Shown one piece after another: positions 1 through 9,987 of a DNA stretch of 64,000 nt. Under the pieces are notes generated by a model. It made no database searches. It worked only from the letters and a program-made list of their open reading frames with translations, and had not been told where the DNA came from. Source of the DNA: Lelliottia sp. JS-SCA-14. Its GTDB lineage: Bacteria > Pseudomonadota > Gammaproteobacteria > Enterobacterales > Enterobacteriaceae. The stretch's first letter is position 1, and every line of letters begins with the position of its first letter. The position numbers and the translations under genes were made by a program. The DNA is taken from contig NZ_CP141606.1 of the NCBI RefSeq assembly GCF_035593345.1, positions 1,240,001 to 1,304,000 on the forward strand, read 5' to 3'.

Positions 1-27
1 CACATCAATAATGCCGACTTTCTTCAA
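1..27 (-). CDS. Possible start of a gene that continues left of the window
   Basis: Only nine codons are visible. On the minus strand a TTG at 27-25 follows an AGGGAG ribosome-binding-like sequence at a good distance and opens a frame reading KKVGIIDV. It lies downstream of the PTS gene on the same strand and could be the next gene of that operon. Too short to identify. Confidence 0.3.
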
Positions 28-60
28 ACTCGCTCCCTGAAATTTCCTGATTATCAGCCG

Positions 61-106
61 GATAAGACACGTCACCCAGAGTACAGGAGACGTGCCGGTC
101 CGGCAT
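61..106. repeat. REP-like inverted repeat after the PTS gene
   Basis: Between the PTS gene stop and the left edge lies a structured stretch with a CACGTC/GACGTG pair and an adjoining GCCGG-T-CCGGC palindrome, resembling extragenic palindromes of enterobacteria. It may act as a transcript end or mRNA stabiliser. Weak evidence. Confidence 0.3.
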
Positions 107-110
107 CTTA

Positions 111-1610
111 TTATTTACCGATCATGGTGGACATGGTCTGGGCGATAAACTGTGCTCTGGCACCGAAAATCACCTGAATACCGTTGTCGCCGACAAAGAC
201 CACGCCGCGCGCGCCGAGTCCGTTGAGTCCGTCTTTATCCACTTCATCACTCTTCGCCACTTCCAGACGCAGACGGGTGATGCATGACCCGACGGAGTCG
301 ATGTTCTTCGCGCCACCCAGCAGGCCGATGATTTCGGTCGCGATTTCGGTGTCGGTTTTGTCGTCCGTCGTTGCGGTCACTTCCGTACGCCCCGGCGTTT
401 TGACATCGAAACGACGGATCACGAAGCGGAAGGTGAAGTAGTAAATCAGCGCCATCGGAATACCGATGATCACGGCGTTGAGGAAGTTGGTCTGGTAGCC
501 GTTAAACGACGGCAGGATACCAAAGGAGATGTAGTCAATCAGGCCCGCAGAGAAGGATTTGGCAATGTGGGCGTGCAGCAGATACATCGTCATGTAGGCC
601 AGGCCCGCCATGATGGCGTTAAAGACGTACAGGATTGGCGCGACGAAAATAAAGGTGAACTCAACCGGTTCGGTGATGCCCGTCAGGAAGCAGGTCAGTG
701 CCGCCGAGAACAGAATACCGAAGGCGATTTTTTTGTTCTTGGTGTAGGCTTCGTGGTACATCGCCAGACAGGCCGCAGGGAGTGCGAACAGCATCAGCGG
801 GAACTCGCCCTGCATGAATTTACCGGCGTTCTGGTAAGTGTCGCTGCTGAAGGATTTGGTGCCTTCTTCCAGCATTTTGAACCAGATAGTCTGATCGCCG
901 TGGATCACCTGGCCCGCCTGAGTGGTGTAATCGCCAAACGAGTACCAGAACGACGGATACCAGATGTGGTGCAGGCCGAGCGGGATTAACGCACGTTCTA
1001 CCAGACCGAAGATAAAGGTCGAGGCCGCCTGATTATCACCGTTAACAATCACCGACAGGGCGTCGATCCCCGCCTGAATGTGCTGCCAGACGTACGGCAA
1101 CAGCAGGCCGAGAACGAACGACAGGAAAGCGGTGGCGATAGCGACGAAACGCTTGCCAGAGAAGAAGCCGAGGAATTCCGGCAGCTGCATAGTGTGGAAG
1201 CGGTTGTAGCACCAGGCCGCGAGAATACCGCAGATCAGGCCGCCGAAAACGCCCATCTGCAGCGTCGGAATGCCGACCACCATGGCGTATTTCCCGCCCT
1301 GAGAGGCCATTTCCGGCGTGATGCTCAGGACAGTGCCGATGGTGATGTTGGTGACAAAGACCGAGACCGCTGCCGACAGGGCCGCGATACCGGATTCTGA
1401 CGCCAGACCCACGGCGGAACCGATGGCGAACAGCATCGGCAGGTTATCAAATATCACCCCGCCGGCGTTCATCATCAGCGGCATGTGGAATTTATCGCCG
1501 AAGGCTAACAGCAGGCCCGCAGCAGGAAGCAGTGAGATTGGCAGCATCAACGCGCGACCAATCATCGATAACTTAGACAACGATTTAACAAACCCTGATA
1601 TCAGACCCAT
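111..1610 (-). CDS. PTS sugar transporter EIICB, glucose/maltose/GlcNAc family
   Basis: A 499-residue inner-membrane permease that would import and phosphorylate a sugar using phosphate passed from HPr and a EIIA protein. The first ~390 residues are a hydrophobic EIIC domain with the family signatures GLHHIWYPSFW and GITEPVEF. After a linker (ending KTPGR, as in PtsG) comes an EIIB domain of ~75 residues whose SCITRLRL motif carries the phosphorylated cysteine. There is no EIIA domain, so an EIIA in trans (for example Crr) is needed. Overall it looks closer to PtsG than to MalX, but the substrate cannot be read from sequence. The ATG at 1610 follows a GGGG-rich ribosome-binding site. The upstream tandem palindrome suggests LacI/GalR-type control, but no regulator gene is adjacent on the right. 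Confidence 0.85.
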   Translation of the reverse strand: MGLISGFVKSLSKLSMIGRALMLPISLLPAAGLLLAFGDKFHMPLMMNAGGVIFDNLPMLFAIGSAVGLASESGIAALSAAVSVFVTNITIGTVLSITPEMASQGGKYAMVVGIPTLQMGVFGGLICGILAAWCYNRFHTMQLPEFLGFFSGKRFVAIATAFLSFVLGLLLPYVWQHIQAGIDALSVIVNGDNQAASTFIFGLVERALIPLGLHHIWYPSFWYSFGDYTTQAGQVIHGDQTIWFKMLEEGTKSFSSDTYQNAGKFMQGEFPLMLFALPAACLAMYHEAYTKNKKIAFGILFSAALTCFLTGITEPVEFTFIFVAPILYVFNAIMAGLAYMTMYLLHAHIAKSFSAGLIDYISFGILPSFNGYQTNFLNAVIIGIPMALIYYFTFRFVIRRFDVKTPGRTEVTATTDDKTDTEIATEIIGLLGGAKNIDSVGSCITRLRLEVAKSDEVDKDGLNGLGARGVVFVGDNGIQVIFGARAQFIAQTMSTMIGK

Positions 1611-1654
1611 GCTGATTTCCCCCGAGAAGCGCTTTGAGAGGCGCTGTTATTGTA

Positions 1655-1683
1655 AGTAGAACGTTTTAGTAGAACGTTCTACT
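1655..1683 (-). promoter_or_regulatory. Tandem palindromic operator upstream of the PTS gene
   Basis: AGTAGAACGTTCTACT at 1668-1683 is a perfect 16-bp palindrome. The 14 bases at 1655-1668 repeat its first part with a single change (AGTAGAACGTTTTA). A palindrome centred on AACGTT is typical of LacI/GalR-family operators, such as the MalI site before malX. Placement 45-75 bp before the PTS start fits repression of that gene. Confidence 0.6.
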
Positions 1684-1813
1684 TATCGTGAGAGAAGCCA
1701 GAATTTCGCGCAACTTAATTTTCACATTTGAGCAAACGAAATAGTGATTCTTTGAAGTTGATCGAGAATTAATCGTTATAGGAGAGGGGGATTATGGGTG
1801 CGGTATGGTGTAA

Positions 1814-1887
1814 ATGCCGGGTGGCGGCTGCGCCTTACCCGGCCTACAAAAACAAGTAGGCCCGGTAAGCGCAGCGCCACCGGGCAT
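1814..1887. repeat. BIME: two inverted REP elements
   Basis: An imperfect ~74-bp palindrome. The left arm starts ATGCCGGGTGGCGGCTGCGC and the right arm ends GCGCAGCGCCACCGGGCAT, the classic enterobacterial REP pair separated by a short AT-rich loop. It lies between ybcJ and the PTS gene and probably protects the 3' end of the folD-ybcJ transcript. Confidence 0.85.
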
Positions 1888-1895
1888 CAAGCGAC

Positions 1896-2108
1896 TCAGG
1901 CGGTAACCGTAATGCTCTGGTTCTGGAAACTTACCGTCTGACCGGCGACAATCTTGCAGCGTTTGCGGGTTTCCACTTTGCCGTCCACTTTTACCAGCCC
2001 GTCAGCGATAAAAATCTTCGCCTGCGCGCCGCTTTCGCTCCAGCCTTCCAGTTTGAGCAGATCGCACAGTTCTACGTGCGGGTGTTTACCTAATGAAAAT
2101 GTTGCCAT
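1896..2108 (-). CDS. ybcJ: YbcJ, small RNA-binding S4-like protein
   Basis: A 70-residue protein nearly identical in its first half to E. coli YbcJ (MATFSLGKHPHVELCDLLKL). It has an S4-like fold with the motif GLVKVDGKVETRKRCKI, the pattern used by S4 domains to bind structured RNA. Its exact role is unknown. It starts three bases after the folD stop, so the two are co-transcribed, as in E. coli. Confidence 0.93.
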   Translation of the reverse strand: MATFSLGKHPHVELCDLLKLEGWSESGAQAKIFIADGLVKVDGKVETRKRCKIVAGQTVSFQNQSITVTA

Positions 2109-2111
2109 CTT

Positions 2112-2978
2112 TTACGCTTCCTCTACGTCGTGATACTCAACGCATGCCTGCAATGTATTCTGAATCAGGGTCGCCACGGTCATCGGACCGACGCCGCCCG
2201 GTACGGGGGTAATGTAAGACGCGCGCGCTGCGGCATCTTCATAAACCACATCCCCCACCACTTTGCCGTTTTCCAGACGGTTAATGCCCACGTCCACGAC
2301 GATCGCGCCTTCTTTGATCCACTCACCCGGAATAAAGCCCGGCTTACCGACGGCCACGATCAGCAGGTCGGCATTCTCGACGTGCTGGCGCAGGTTTTTG
2401 GTAAAGCGGTGGGTGACGGTGGTGGTGCAACCGGCCAGCAGCAGCTCCATGCTCATCGGACGGCCAACGATGTTGGACGCGCCAATCACCACGGCGTTCA
2501 GGCCATAGGTGTCGATGTTGTAGCGCTCGAGCAGGGTCACAATCCCGCGCGGCGTACAGGGACGCAGACGCGGCGCGCGCTGGCACAGACGACCGACGTT
2601 GTACGGATGGAAACCGTCCACGTCTTTGTCCGGCGCGATGCGCTCCAGCACCTTCACGTTGTCGATGCCCGCAGGCAGCGGCAACTGCACCAGAATCCCG
2701 TCGATCACCTCGTCGGCGTTCAGGGTATCAATCAGCTCAAGCAGTTCTGCTTCGCTGGTGGTTTCAGGCAGATCGTAGGAACGGGAGACGAAGCCCACCT
2801 CTTCACATGCTTTGCGTTTACTGCCGACATAAATTTGCGATGCCGGGTTGCTACCAACCAGCACAACGGCTAACCCTGGAGCGCGTTTTCCGGCCGCTGT
2901 ACGCGCCTTCACTTTTTCCGCGACCTCAGAGCGCACCTGCTGCGCAATCGTTTTACCGTCAATAATCTTTGCTGCCAT
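2112..2978 (-). CDS. folD: FolD, methylenetetrahydrofolate dehydrogenase/cyclohydrolase
   Basis: A 288-residue cytosolic enzyme, the same length as E. coli FolD. It oxidises 5,10-methylene-THF with NADP+ and hydrolyses the methenyl product to 10-formyl-THF, feeding purine and fMet-tRNA synthesis. Visible signatures are [13 protein letters not shown] (with the catalytic lysine), [10 protein letters not shown], the Rossmann-like [11 protein letters not shown] and the C-terminal [12 protein letters not shown]. The gene is an anchor: in E. coli and Salmonella the sfm/fim cluster begins just beyond folD, as it does here. Confidence 0.97.
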   Translation of the reverse strand: MAAKIIDGKTIAQQVRSEVAEKVKARTAAGKRAPGLAVVLVGSNPASQIYVGSKRKACEEVGFVSRSYDLPETTSEAELLELIDTLNADEVIDGILVQLPLPAGIDNVKVLERIAPDKDVDGFHPYNVGRLCQRAPRLRPCTPRGIVTLLERYNIDTYGLNAVVIGASNIVGRPMSMELLLAGCTTTVTHRFTKNLRQHVENADLLIVAVGKPGFIPGEWIKEGAIVVDVGINRLENGKVVGDVVYEDAAARASYITPVPGGVGPMTVATLIQNTLQACVEYHDVEEA

Positions 2979-3284
2979 CAGAGAGAGGATTCCGTCTGTA
3001 ACGTTTGAAAGGGGGATTGCCTATATTTTGTCAGAAGCGAGGCCCGCTGTCAGTCACCCATTGAGAGATTTCCACAATCAGGCGCTAAACCCTGTGCTTT
3101 GAATGGTCTTTTCCTAAGGCAAATTAGGATGTAGCCTGGATTAATGCCAGTGTTTTGACCTGTTTTAATATTCGTTACCAGGCTACTTTGATGCTTCCAA
3201 AATAAACATTCAATTGTGCAATTGATTGTGTTTTTAATTCCCGAATTAACGCGGGAAGGGCTTATTACATTCAAAGGAACAGAT
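2979..3284. promoter_or_regulatory. Divergent folD-fimA intergenic region
   Basis: No gene is visible in these ~300 bases. They must contain the leftward folD promoter and the rightward fimA promoter. The part next to fimA is AT-rich and includes the inverted repeat CAATTG-TG-CAATTG at 3211-3224, a possible regulator site (FimZ binds the fimA promoter in Salmonella). No invertible fimS-like switch with flanking repeats was seen and no fimB/fimE recombinases are present. Confidence 0.45.
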
Positions 3285-3839
3285 ATGAAATTTAGCAATA
3301 TTGCTTCTTCCGTCATCGCATCGCTGGTATTAGTTGCGGGTGCAGCACATGCAGCGGATCCCGTATCCGTAAATGGCGGTACCGTTCACTTTAAAGGTGA
3401 ATTAGTTAACGCAGCTTGTGCGGTAAATACTGAATCTGCGGATCAGATTGTGACCCTGGGTCAATATCGTACGGCGAAATTCACCAAAGTGGGTGATACC
3501 ACCTCCAATATTCCGTTCACCATTGAACTGAATGATTGTGACCCGACTGTCGCGGCAACCGCTTCCGTTGCGTTCACCGGCCAGATCGATGCTACCGATA
3601 AAACCCTGCTGGCAGTCACCGCAGGCGATAACGACAACACCGCGAAAGGTGTTGGTATCGAAATCCTCGACAGCTCTTCCAGCACCCTGACCCCAGACGG
3701 TGCCACCTTCTCCGCAGCGAAAACGCTGATTGAAGGCACTAACACCCTGAACTTTACCGCGCGTTACAAATCCACTGCGGCGACCACTGAACCTGGTCAG
3801 GCCAACGCGGACGCTACCTTCGTGATGAAATACGAATAA
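3285..3839 (+). CDS. fimA: FimA, type 1 fimbrial major subunit
   Basis: A 184-residue pilin with a signal peptide (cleavage after AHAA), an N-terminal donor strand starting [18 protein letters not shown], a disulfide pair (Cys in VNAACAVN and in LNDCDP) and the C-terminal beta strand ending [10 protein letters not shown] used for chaperone and subunit contacts. The sequence is closest in pattern to SfmA/FimA. The ATG at 3285 is chosen because AAAGGA precedes it and a signal peptide follows; upstream in-frame codons give no signal sequence. It heads the fimAICDHF operon and should be the most abundant product. Confidence 0.93.
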   Translation: MKFSNIASSVIASLVLVAGAAHAADPVSVNGGTVHFKGELVNAACAVNTESADQIVTLGQYRTAKFTKVGDTTSNIPFTIELNDCDPTVAATASVAFTGQIDATDKTLLAVTAGDNDNTAKGVGIEILDSSSSTLTPDGATFSAAKTLIEGTNTLNFTARYKSTAATTEPGQANADATFVMKYE

Positions 3840-3904
3840 TCCGCGCTTCAGGGATGACCCGGCCTCAGGGAAGAGGCCTGTTTGAAGCATATCGAGGGCT
3901 AAGG

Positions 3905-4450
3905 ATGACCAGAAAATGGCTCCTGTTTTTGCTGTCCATCTTCGTAGCGATGCCAGCGCTGGCGCATACGGTGGTGGTAGACGGCGGGCGGGTACAGATG
4001 AAAGGCGAGCTGGTTAACGGCGGCTGTGCCGTGGCGCCTGAGAGCCAAAGCCTGCGCGTGGAAATGGGGCAATATCGCACAAACTCCTTTACCAGCGTCG
4101 GCAGTTTTTCAACGGTAGCAGTGCCCTTTACCTTACGGCTGGTGGATTGCAGCGTGGACGTGTCGCGCACGGTGGGGATGATGTTTGAGGGCGTCACGCC
4201 CGCAGAAGATCCGCAGGTTTTTCTGGCGACCTCCCGGCCCGGCGATAGTCGCGTCAGCAGCGGAATTGGGCTGGCGTTATTTGATTCGCAGCAGCGCCAG
4301 ATTATCCCTAATGCCACCGCAACCACGATGTTGCCGATAGACACCCCTGATGTGACATTTCATTTCAGCGCTCGCTATCGGGCTATTTCAGAACACCTTG
4401 TGCCGGGCAATATTCAGTCGGATGTCTGGTTTACGTTGATTTATCCATAA
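3905..4450 (+). CDS. fimI: FimI, minor fimbrial subunit
   Basis: A 181-residue FimA paralogue with signal peptide (ending PALAH), conserved [15 protein letters not shown] and the C-terminal strand ending VWFTLIYP. In related type 1 systems FimI is a low-abundance pilin needed for normal fimbriation, thought to terminate or anchor the rod. ATG 3905 follows AAGG and gives a proper signal peptide. Its presence distinguishes this Salmonella-like fim order from the E. coli sfm cluster, which lacks it. Confidence 0.85.
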   Translation: MTRKWLLFLLSIFVAMPALAHTVVVDGGRVQMKGELVNGGCAVAPESQSLRVEMGQYRTNSFTSVGSFSTVAVPFTLRLVDCSVDVSRTVGMMFEGVTPAEDPQVFLATSRPGDSRVSSGIGLALFDSQQRQIIPNATATTMLPIDTPDVTFHFSARYRAISEHLVPGNIQSDVWFTLIYP

Positions 4451-4493
4451 CGTCGTACACACCTGCGAACTTAATAGTAAAGGTATAGTTGTG

Positions 4494-5186
4494 ATGAACA
4501 CTCTAATAAAACCAGGACTGATTGTTTCGTTTATTTTAATGATGATTTCTCTGCCCGTTCAGGCATCCGGAGGGATTGCCCTGGGGGCCACGCGGGTTAT
4601 TTATCCGGCGGAGGCTAAACAGACTTCGCTCGCCATTACGAACAGCAATAAACAAGAGCGCTATTTAGTCAACGCGTGGATCGAAAATGACCGCGGCCAA
4701 AAAGAAAAAACCTTTGCGGTGACGCCGCCGCTGTTTGTCAGCGAGCCGGACAGCGAAAACACGCTGCGTATTATCTACGCCGGTCCGCAGCTGCCTGCCG
4801 ATCGCGAATCCCTTTTCTACATGAACGTCAAAGCCATTCCCTCCGTCAACAAAGACAATCTGGAAGGGAAAAACGTGCTGCAGCTGGCGATCCTGTCGCG
4901 CATCAAACTCTTTGTGCGACCGAAAAACCTGGCGATGCCGCCCGAAGAGGCGCTGTCCCAGCTCCGTTTTGAGCGGGCGGGAAACCACCTGAAAGTCAGC
5001 AACGCCTCGCCCTATTACGTGACGCTGGTGAACCTGTATCTGGGCGGGCAGAAGCTGGAAAATATCATGATTGCGCCGAAGAACTCCGCGCAGCAGACCC
5101 TGCCGACGGGGGCCAGCGGTGCGCTGTCCTGGCAGAGCGTGAATGACTACGGCGCTATCACTCCTGCGCGTCGCGTCAGTCTTTGA
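4494..5186 (+). CDS. fimC: FimC, periplasmic pilus chaperone
   Basis: A 230-residue PapD-family chaperone with signal peptide (ending VQAS). It caps nascent pilins by donor-strand complementation and delivers them to the usher. Signatures visible: [13 protein letters not shown], the [10 protein letters not shown] motif of the G1 strand region, the subunit-binding surface and C-terminal [16 protein letters not shown] 4494 lies nine bases after AAAGG; a GTG directly in front is possible. Stop overlaps the start region of fimD. Confidence 0.93.
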   Translation: MNTLIKPGLIVSFILMMISLPVQASGGIALGATRVIYPAEAKQTSLAITNSNKQERYLVNAWIENDRGQKEKTFAVTPPLFVSEPDSENTLRIIYAGPQLPADRESLFYMNVKAIPSVNKDNLEGKNVLQLAILSRIKLFVRPKNLAMPPEEALSQLRFERAGNHLKVSNASPYYVTLVNLYLGGQKLENIMIAPKNSAQQTLPTGASGALSWQSVNDYGAITPARRVSL

Positions 5187-5200
5187 GCCGAGTCAGAGTG

Positions 5201-7768
5201 ATGAATAATCCACGATGGCGCTTCCGCCCGTGTGCGCTCGCAGTGATGACGGTGCTCTGTCCGGCGATGGTGTGGGCGCAGAGCTATTTCAACCCCGCGT
5301 TTTTGTCGGAAGACACGGCAGGCGTGGCGGATTTATCACGCTTTGAGCAGGGGCATCAGCAGGCACCTGGCACCTATCGCGTGGATATCTGGCGTAACGA
5401 TGAGTTTCTCGGCGCTCAGGATGTCCGCTTTGAGACGGCTGCAGAAGAGACCCCGCCCGTCGCTGGCGGGCTGTCGCCGTGTATCACGCGCGCGATGCTC
5501 GACCGCTTTGGCGTCAACATTAGTGCGTTTCCGGACTTGACGAAGGCCACCGGAGAGTCCTGCATTCCGCTGACGACGGCGATCCCCGGCACCGAAATCG
5601 CGTTCAACTTTGCCTCCCTGCGCCTTAACGTCAACCTGCCGCAGGTGGCGATGCAGAACAGCGCGCGTGGCTACATTCCGCCAGACCAGTGGGACGAGGG
5701 GATCCCGGCCCTGTTGCTCAACTACAGCTTTTCCGGCAACCGGGGCAATGACGATGACAACAGCTACTATCTGAACCTGCAAAGCGGCCTGAACTATGGC
5801 CCGTGGCGTCTGCGCAATAACGGCGCGTGGCGTTACTCGCAAAGCAACGGCCAAAGCCAGAACGAGTGGCAGAATATCAGCACCTCCGCGCAGCGCACGG
5901 TGATCCCGCTGAAAAGCGAGCTGGTGCTCGGTGACAGCAATACCGGCAACGATGTGTTCGACAGCCTCGGTTTTCGCGGTCTGCGCATGTATTCGTCCGA
6001 CAGTATGTATCCGGACAGCATGCAGGGCTACGCGCCGACCGTACGCGGGATCGCCCGCACGCCAGCGAAAGTGGTGATTCGCCAGAACGGCTATGTCATC
6101 TACCAGAGCTACGTTCAGGCCGGGGCGTTTGCCATCAGCGATCTGAACCCGACCTCGTCGAGCGGTGACCTTGATGTGACCGTGGAAGAGAAAGACGGCA
6201 ATCCGCAGCACTACACCGTGCCGTACTCCACCGTGCCGCTGTTACAGCGTGAAGGCCGTCTGAAATACGATCTGGTCGCCGGGGATTACCGCAGCGGCAA
6301 CGACGATCAGGACACGCCGTTCTTCACCCAGGGAACGATGATTGCGGGCCTGGGCAACGGGTACACGCTGTATGGCGGTACCCAGCTCGCTTCGCGCTAT
6401 ACCTCTATCGCGCTCGGTGCGGGGAAAAACCTCGGTGACTGGGGGGCGGTCTCCCTCGATCTCACCCAGGCTCGCAGCCAACTGGCCGATGACAGCCGTC
6501 ACGAAGGGCAATCCCTGCGTTTCCTGTACGCCAAATCACTCAACGGTTTCGGCACCAACTTCCAGCTCCTTGGCTATCGCTATTCGACGAAAGGGTTTTA
6601 CACCCTCGATGACGTGGCGTGGAAAACCATGGAGGGCTACCAGTATAGCGACGACAAGAACGACGACGGTACGTCGGACGTGCAGAGCTATCACAACCTG
6701 ACGTGGAACAAAAAAGGGCGCTTCCAGGTGAACATCTCCCAGTCGCTTGGGGATTACGGTTCGCTCTACGTCTCCGGCAGCGAGCAGACCTACTGGGGAA
6801 CCAGCGATTCCAGCACCTGGTATCAGCTGGGTTACGCCGGAGGCTGGCAGGGCGTGAGCTATTCCGTCTCCTGGTCGTGGAACCAGGCGGTGGGCATCGG
6901 CGGCACCGACAAGCTGGCCTCGTTTAACGTCTCTGTGCCGTTCAGCCTCTTTACCCGCCACGGTTTCCGTCGCGACAGCGCCATCGACCGCGCCTACGCC
7001 ACGGCCTCCGCCAGTCGCAACAGCGATGGCGATACCAGCTGGCAGACCGGGGTCAGCGGCACCTTGCTGGAAGACCGAAACCTGACCTACAGCGTCAGCC
7101 AGGGACACACCAGCACCAACGGGGCAAGCGGGAGCGCCAGCGCTAACTGGCAGGCGACCTACGGCACCTTCGGGGCCGGGTATAACTATTCCCGCGACCA
7201 GCATGACCTGAACTGGCAGATGTCCGGCGGCGTGGTGGGCCACGCGGACGGCGTGACGTTCAGCCAGCCGCTGGGCGATACCAACGTGCTGATTAAAGCG
7301 CCGGGCGCATCCGGGGTGAACATCGAAAACCAGACCGGGGTGAAAACCGACTGGCGCGGTTATGCCGTGATGCCTTACGCCACGGTCTATCGCTACAACC
7401 GCGTGGCGCTGGACACCAATACCATGAACAACAATACCGATATCGAAAACAACGTCAGCAGCGTGGTGCCGACTAACGGGGCGCTGGTTCGCGCGAGCTT
7501 TGACACGCGCATTGGCGTGCGTGCCCTGCTGACCCTGATGCGGGGCAATCAGCCGGTGCCATTCGGGGCCGTGGTCCGCGAAACCGAAAGCGGCGTCACC
7601 AGCATGGTGGGCGATGACGGGCAGGCCTATCTCAGCGGGTTGCCGCTGCGCGGAGAGTTACTGGTGCAGTGGGGCAATGGCGCGAACGCCCAGTGCCGCG
7701 CGTCCTATGACCTGCCAGAAAAGAGCCTGCAACAGGCGATCACGATGAAGGAGATCCGCTGTGATTAA
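5201..7768 (+). CDS. fimD: FimD, outer membrane usher
   Basis: An 855-residue usher, the usual length. After the signal peptide (ending VWAQ) come the N-terminal chaperone-binding domain ([12 protein letters not shown]...), a 24-strand beta barrel with a plug domain, and two C-terminal domains ending KEIRCD with the conserved late cysteine pair (QCRASYDL...IRCD). It exports and polymerises subunits delivered by FimC. ATG 5201 is preferred because it gives the signal peptide; TTG 5183 and GTG 5198 are in frame just upstream. It overlaps fimH by eight bases. Confidence 0.94.
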   Translation: MNNPRWRFRPCALAVMTVLCPAMVWAQSYFNPAFLSEDTAGVADLSRFEQGHQQAPGTYRVDIWRNDEFLGAQDVRFETAAEETPPVAGGLSPCITRAMLDRFGVNISAFPDLTKATGESCIPLTTAIPGTEIAFNFASLRLNVNLPQVAMQNSARGYIPPDQWDEGIPALLLNYSFSGNRGNDDDNSYYLNLQSGLNYGPWRLRNNGAWRYSQSNGQSQNEWQNISTSAQRTVIPLKSELVLGDSNTGNDVFDSLGFRGLRMYSSDSMYPDSMQGYAPTVRGIARTPAKVVIRQNGYVIYQSYVQAGAFAISDLNPTSSSGDLDVTVEEKDGNPQHYTVPYSTVPLLQREGRLKYDLVAGDYRSGNDDQDTPFFTQGTMIAGLGNGYTLYGGTQLASRYTSIALGAGKNLGDWGAVSLDLTQARSQLADDSRHEGQSLRFLYAKSLNGFGTNFQLLGYRYSTKGFYTLDDVAWKTMEGYQYSDDKNDDGTSDVQSYHNLTWNKKGRFQVNISQSLGDYGSLYVSGSEQTYWGTSDSSTWYQLGYAGGWQGVSYSVSWSWNQAVGIGGTDKLASFNVSVPFSLFTRHGFRRDSAIDRAYATASASRNSDGDTSWQTGVSGTLLEDRNLTYSVSQGHTSTNGASGSASANWQATYGTFGAGYNYSRDQHDLNWQMSGGVVGHADGVTFSQPLGDTNVLIKAPGASGVNIENQTGVKTDWRGYAVMPYATVYRYNRVALDTNTMNNNTDIENNVSSVVPTNGALVRASFDTRIGVRALLTLMRGNQPVPFGAVVRETESGVTSMVGDDGQAYLSGLPLRGELLVQWGNGANAQCRASYDLPEKSLQQAITMKEIRCD

Positions 7769-8768
7769 GATGAGATACCTGATGGCGGCGCTGCTGCCCT
7801 GGTTTCCTGCCACGCAGGCGCTGGCTACGGTCTGCGCCAACCAAAACGGTGTCCCCACTGATATCTCTTACGATTTAACGAACACCTTTAACAGCTCCAA
7901 CAACCAGGTCGGGCAGATCGTCACCCTGGCTGAAAAATCACAGTGGGTGGGGGTTAACGCGGTGTGTCCTTCGGGCACCTCGGGCAATACCACCAAACGT
8001 AGTTACGTCACCGATTTCCCGATCACCAGCACCATTGACGGCTACAAGTACCTGAAGCTGAATGATTATCTTGATGGGGCGATGAAGATCACCGACAGCT
8101 ATGCCGGGGTGTTTTATCCGCCGCAAAACTTCATTCAGATGGGCAGCCACCCGAACGTGTCTAAACATCAGCCGTTCCCGGTGAATGACTCGAATCTGGT
8201 ATTTCGCCTCAAGGTGACACGACGGTTTATCAATATGGTGGTGATCCCGCGTCAGGTGATGTTCCGCGTGTACGTCACCACCACCTCGTCGGACCCGCTC
8301 ACCACGCCGGTTTACACCATTAGCTACAGCGGCACCATCCAGGTGCCGCAGAGCTGCGCGATTAACGCCGGGAAAGTGGTGGAGTTTGATTTTGGTGATA
8401 TCGGCGCGTCGCTGTTCAGCCAGGCCGGGGCCGGGAATCGCCCGCAGGGGATCAACCCGAAAACCCAGACCGTTGCCATCAAGTGCACCAACGTGGAAGC
8501 GAATGCCTATCTCACGATGCGCGTCGAGGCGGAAAAAGTGTCCGGAAACGCACTGGTTTCCGATAACCCGGATTTAGGGTTTATCGTCGCCACGACCAGC
8601 GGCACGCCGCTCACGCCAAACAACCTCGCCAGCAAGATCCCATTCCGCCTGGATAACAATGCCTCGGCGGTGGTCGGCATCAGCGCCTGGCCGGTGAGTA
8701 TCACCGGGAACAAACCGAGCGAAGGGCGCTTCACTTCCCGCGGCTATCTGCGCGTGGATTACGACTAA
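7761..8768 (+). CDS. fimH: FimH, type 1 fimbrial tip adhesin
   Basis: 335 residues, the same length as Salmonella FimH and longer than E. coli FimH (300). Layout: signal peptide, N-terminal lectin domain ([17 protein letters not shown] onward) and C-terminal pilin domain starting near the [17 protein letters not shown] strand and ending GYLRVDYD. It sits at the fimbrial tip and likely binds mannosylated host glycoproteins. GTG 7761 is chosen since AAGGAG lies seven bases upstream; ATG 7770 would be too far from it. Confidence 0.9.
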   Translation: MIKMRYLMAALLPWFPATQALATVCANQNGVPTDISYDLTNTFNSSNNQVGQIVTLAEKSQWVGVNAVCPSGTSGNTTKRSYVTDFPITSTIDGYKYLKLNDYLDGAMKITDSYAGVFYPPQNFIQMGSHPNVSKHQPFPVNDSNLVFRLKVTRRFINMVVIPRQVMFRVYVTTTSSDPLTTPVYTISYSGTIQVPQSCAINAGKVVEFDFGDIGASLFSQAGAGNRPQGINPKTQTVAIKCTNVEANAYLTMRVEAEKVSGNALVSDNPDLGFIVATTSGTPLTPNNLASKIPFRLDNNASAVVGISAWPVSITGNKPSEGRFTSRGYLRVDYD

Positions 8769-8778
8769 GGAGAGGGCG

Positions 8779-9303
8779 ATGAAGAGACGGTTTTTACTCG
8801 CCGCAATGGCGCTTGCGGGTATGACATCGGGCAGCGCGCTGGCGGATACCCCGCTCGGGGAGATCAACATTGAGCTGTACGGCAACATTGTGGATTTCAC
8901 CTGCGTGGCGGAAGGGAGCGACAGCGACAAATCAGTGACGCTGGGCACCTGGCCGACAAAACAGCTGAGTACCACCGGCAGCCGTACGCAGGCGATGCCC
9001 TTCACCTTAAAGCTGACGGGATGCCCGCCGGGGGCGGCGTCGATTACTTTTTCGGGAAAGACGGATCCGCAGGACCCGGAGCTGCTGGCGCTCAATGATG
9101 CCAGCCAGGCGAGCAATGTGGCGGTGGAGATCCGCGACCGGGATAAAACGCGTCTGCCGCTCCAGCAGGCGAGTCAGGACGTGGTGGTAGACGCGCAGGG
9201 TAATGCCGTTCTGGACTTTTATGCGAATTACATTGCCACAGCCAATAATCCACAGCCAGGTCGTGCCGATGCGGATGCGACCTTTATGATTAACTATAAT
9301 TAA
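8779..9303 (+). CDS. fimF: FimF, minor fimbrial subunit / adaptor
   Basis: A 174-residue pilin with signal peptide (ending ALAD), a donor strand region (TPLGEINIELYGNIVDFTC), a disulfide pair and the C-terminal ADATFMINYN strand. In type 1 systems this subunit links the rod to the adhesin and affects fimbrial number. It is preceded by GGAGAGGG and lies ten bases after fimH, last in the structural operon. Confidence 0.88.
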   Translation: MKRRFLLAAMALAGMTSGSALADTPLGEINIELYGNIVDFTCVAEGSDSDKSVTLGTWPTKQLSTTGSRTQAMPFTLKLTGCPPGAASITFSGKTDPQDPELLALNDASQASNVAVEIRDRDKTRLPLQQASQDVVVDAQGNAVLDFYANYIATANNPQPGRADADATFMINYN

Positions 9304-9311
9304 GACTAACT

Positions 9312-9350
9312 GCACTCCCTGAAACTCGCCTGAGCGGCAGGGAGTGCTTT
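9312..9350. terminator. Bidirectional terminator between fimF and fimZ
   Basis: GCACTCCCTG (9312-9321) pairs perfectly with CAGGGAGTGC (9338-9347), followed by a short T run on the plus strand. It sits between convergent fimF and fimZ. Confidence 0.8.
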
Positions 9351-9354
9351 CAGA

Positions 9355-9987
9355 TTATAACAGCTCGTGGGCTTTGGCATAATCAATAAGCTCAACGATA
9401 GTCTGCACACCTAATTTCGAATAGATGTTTGACTTGTGTGCGCTAATTGTTTTGTTGCTAAGCAGTAATTGCTGGGCGATTTCCTTGTTGGATAATCCAT
9501 TAGCCAGAAAACGTAAGACGGTGACTTCCCGGTTAGATAATGGCATGTCATTTATCGCTCCCCGGTGTGAGCCCTGATGGTTTATAAAACTCAGGGTTTC
9601 ATAGGGGAAGAAAGAATACCCCGCCAGTAGCATCTCCACCGCGTTATAGATATCTCCCAAATCCTTTCGTTTGCTTACAAATCCATTTGCACCCGCACGC
9701 ATGGCGCGCCCGGCGTAAAATGATTCTGATTTTGAGGACAAGAACAGGATTTTAATATTCTCGTTTAAGTTTTTGATTCTCTTGAGTAAAGAGAATCCAT
9801 CCGTGCCCGGTAGTTCGATGTCGAGGATCACCAGATCGATAGGGTGATTGCGGATGTAGTCCAGCGCTTCGTGGCTGTCACCGGATTTGAGTTTAATCTC
9901 AATGTTCTTATTTTTCTGGAGCAGAACTTCGATTGACATTCTGACGATCGGGTGCTCGTCAATAATGATAACGGATGCCGGTTTCAT
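9355..9987 (-). CDS. fimZ: FimZ, LuxR-type response regulator
   Basis: 210 residues, the length of E. coli and Salmonella FimZ. An N-terminal receiver domain contains the phospho-acceptor Asp in LVILDIELPGTDG and FLSSKSE, and a C-terminal LuxR/NarL helix-turn-helix contains NREVTVLRFLANGLSNKEIA. In Salmonella FimZ activates fimA transcription and also represses motility. Transcribed toward fimF from its own upstream region of ~800 bases. Confidence 0.95.
   Translation of the reverse strand: MKPASVIIIDEHPIVRMSIEVLLQKNKNIEIKLKSGDSHEALDYIRNHPIDLVILDIELPGTDGFSLLKRIKNLNENIKILFLSSKSESFYAGRAMRAGANGFVSKRKDLGDIYNAVEMLLAGYSFFPYETLSFINHQGSHRGAINDMPLSNREVTVLRFLANGLSNKEIAQQLLLSNKTISAHKSNIYSKLGVQTIVELIDYAKAHELL

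Noticed and set aside
2130..2873. Plus-strand 247-codon frame opposite folD
   Set aside because: Antisense shadow of a certain gene; His-rich composition from codon bias.
3200..3284. Invertible promoter switch for fimA
   Set aside because: No matching inverted repeats flank the promoter and no fimB/fimE recombinase genes are nearby; regulators fimZ and fimY fit the Salmonella mode.
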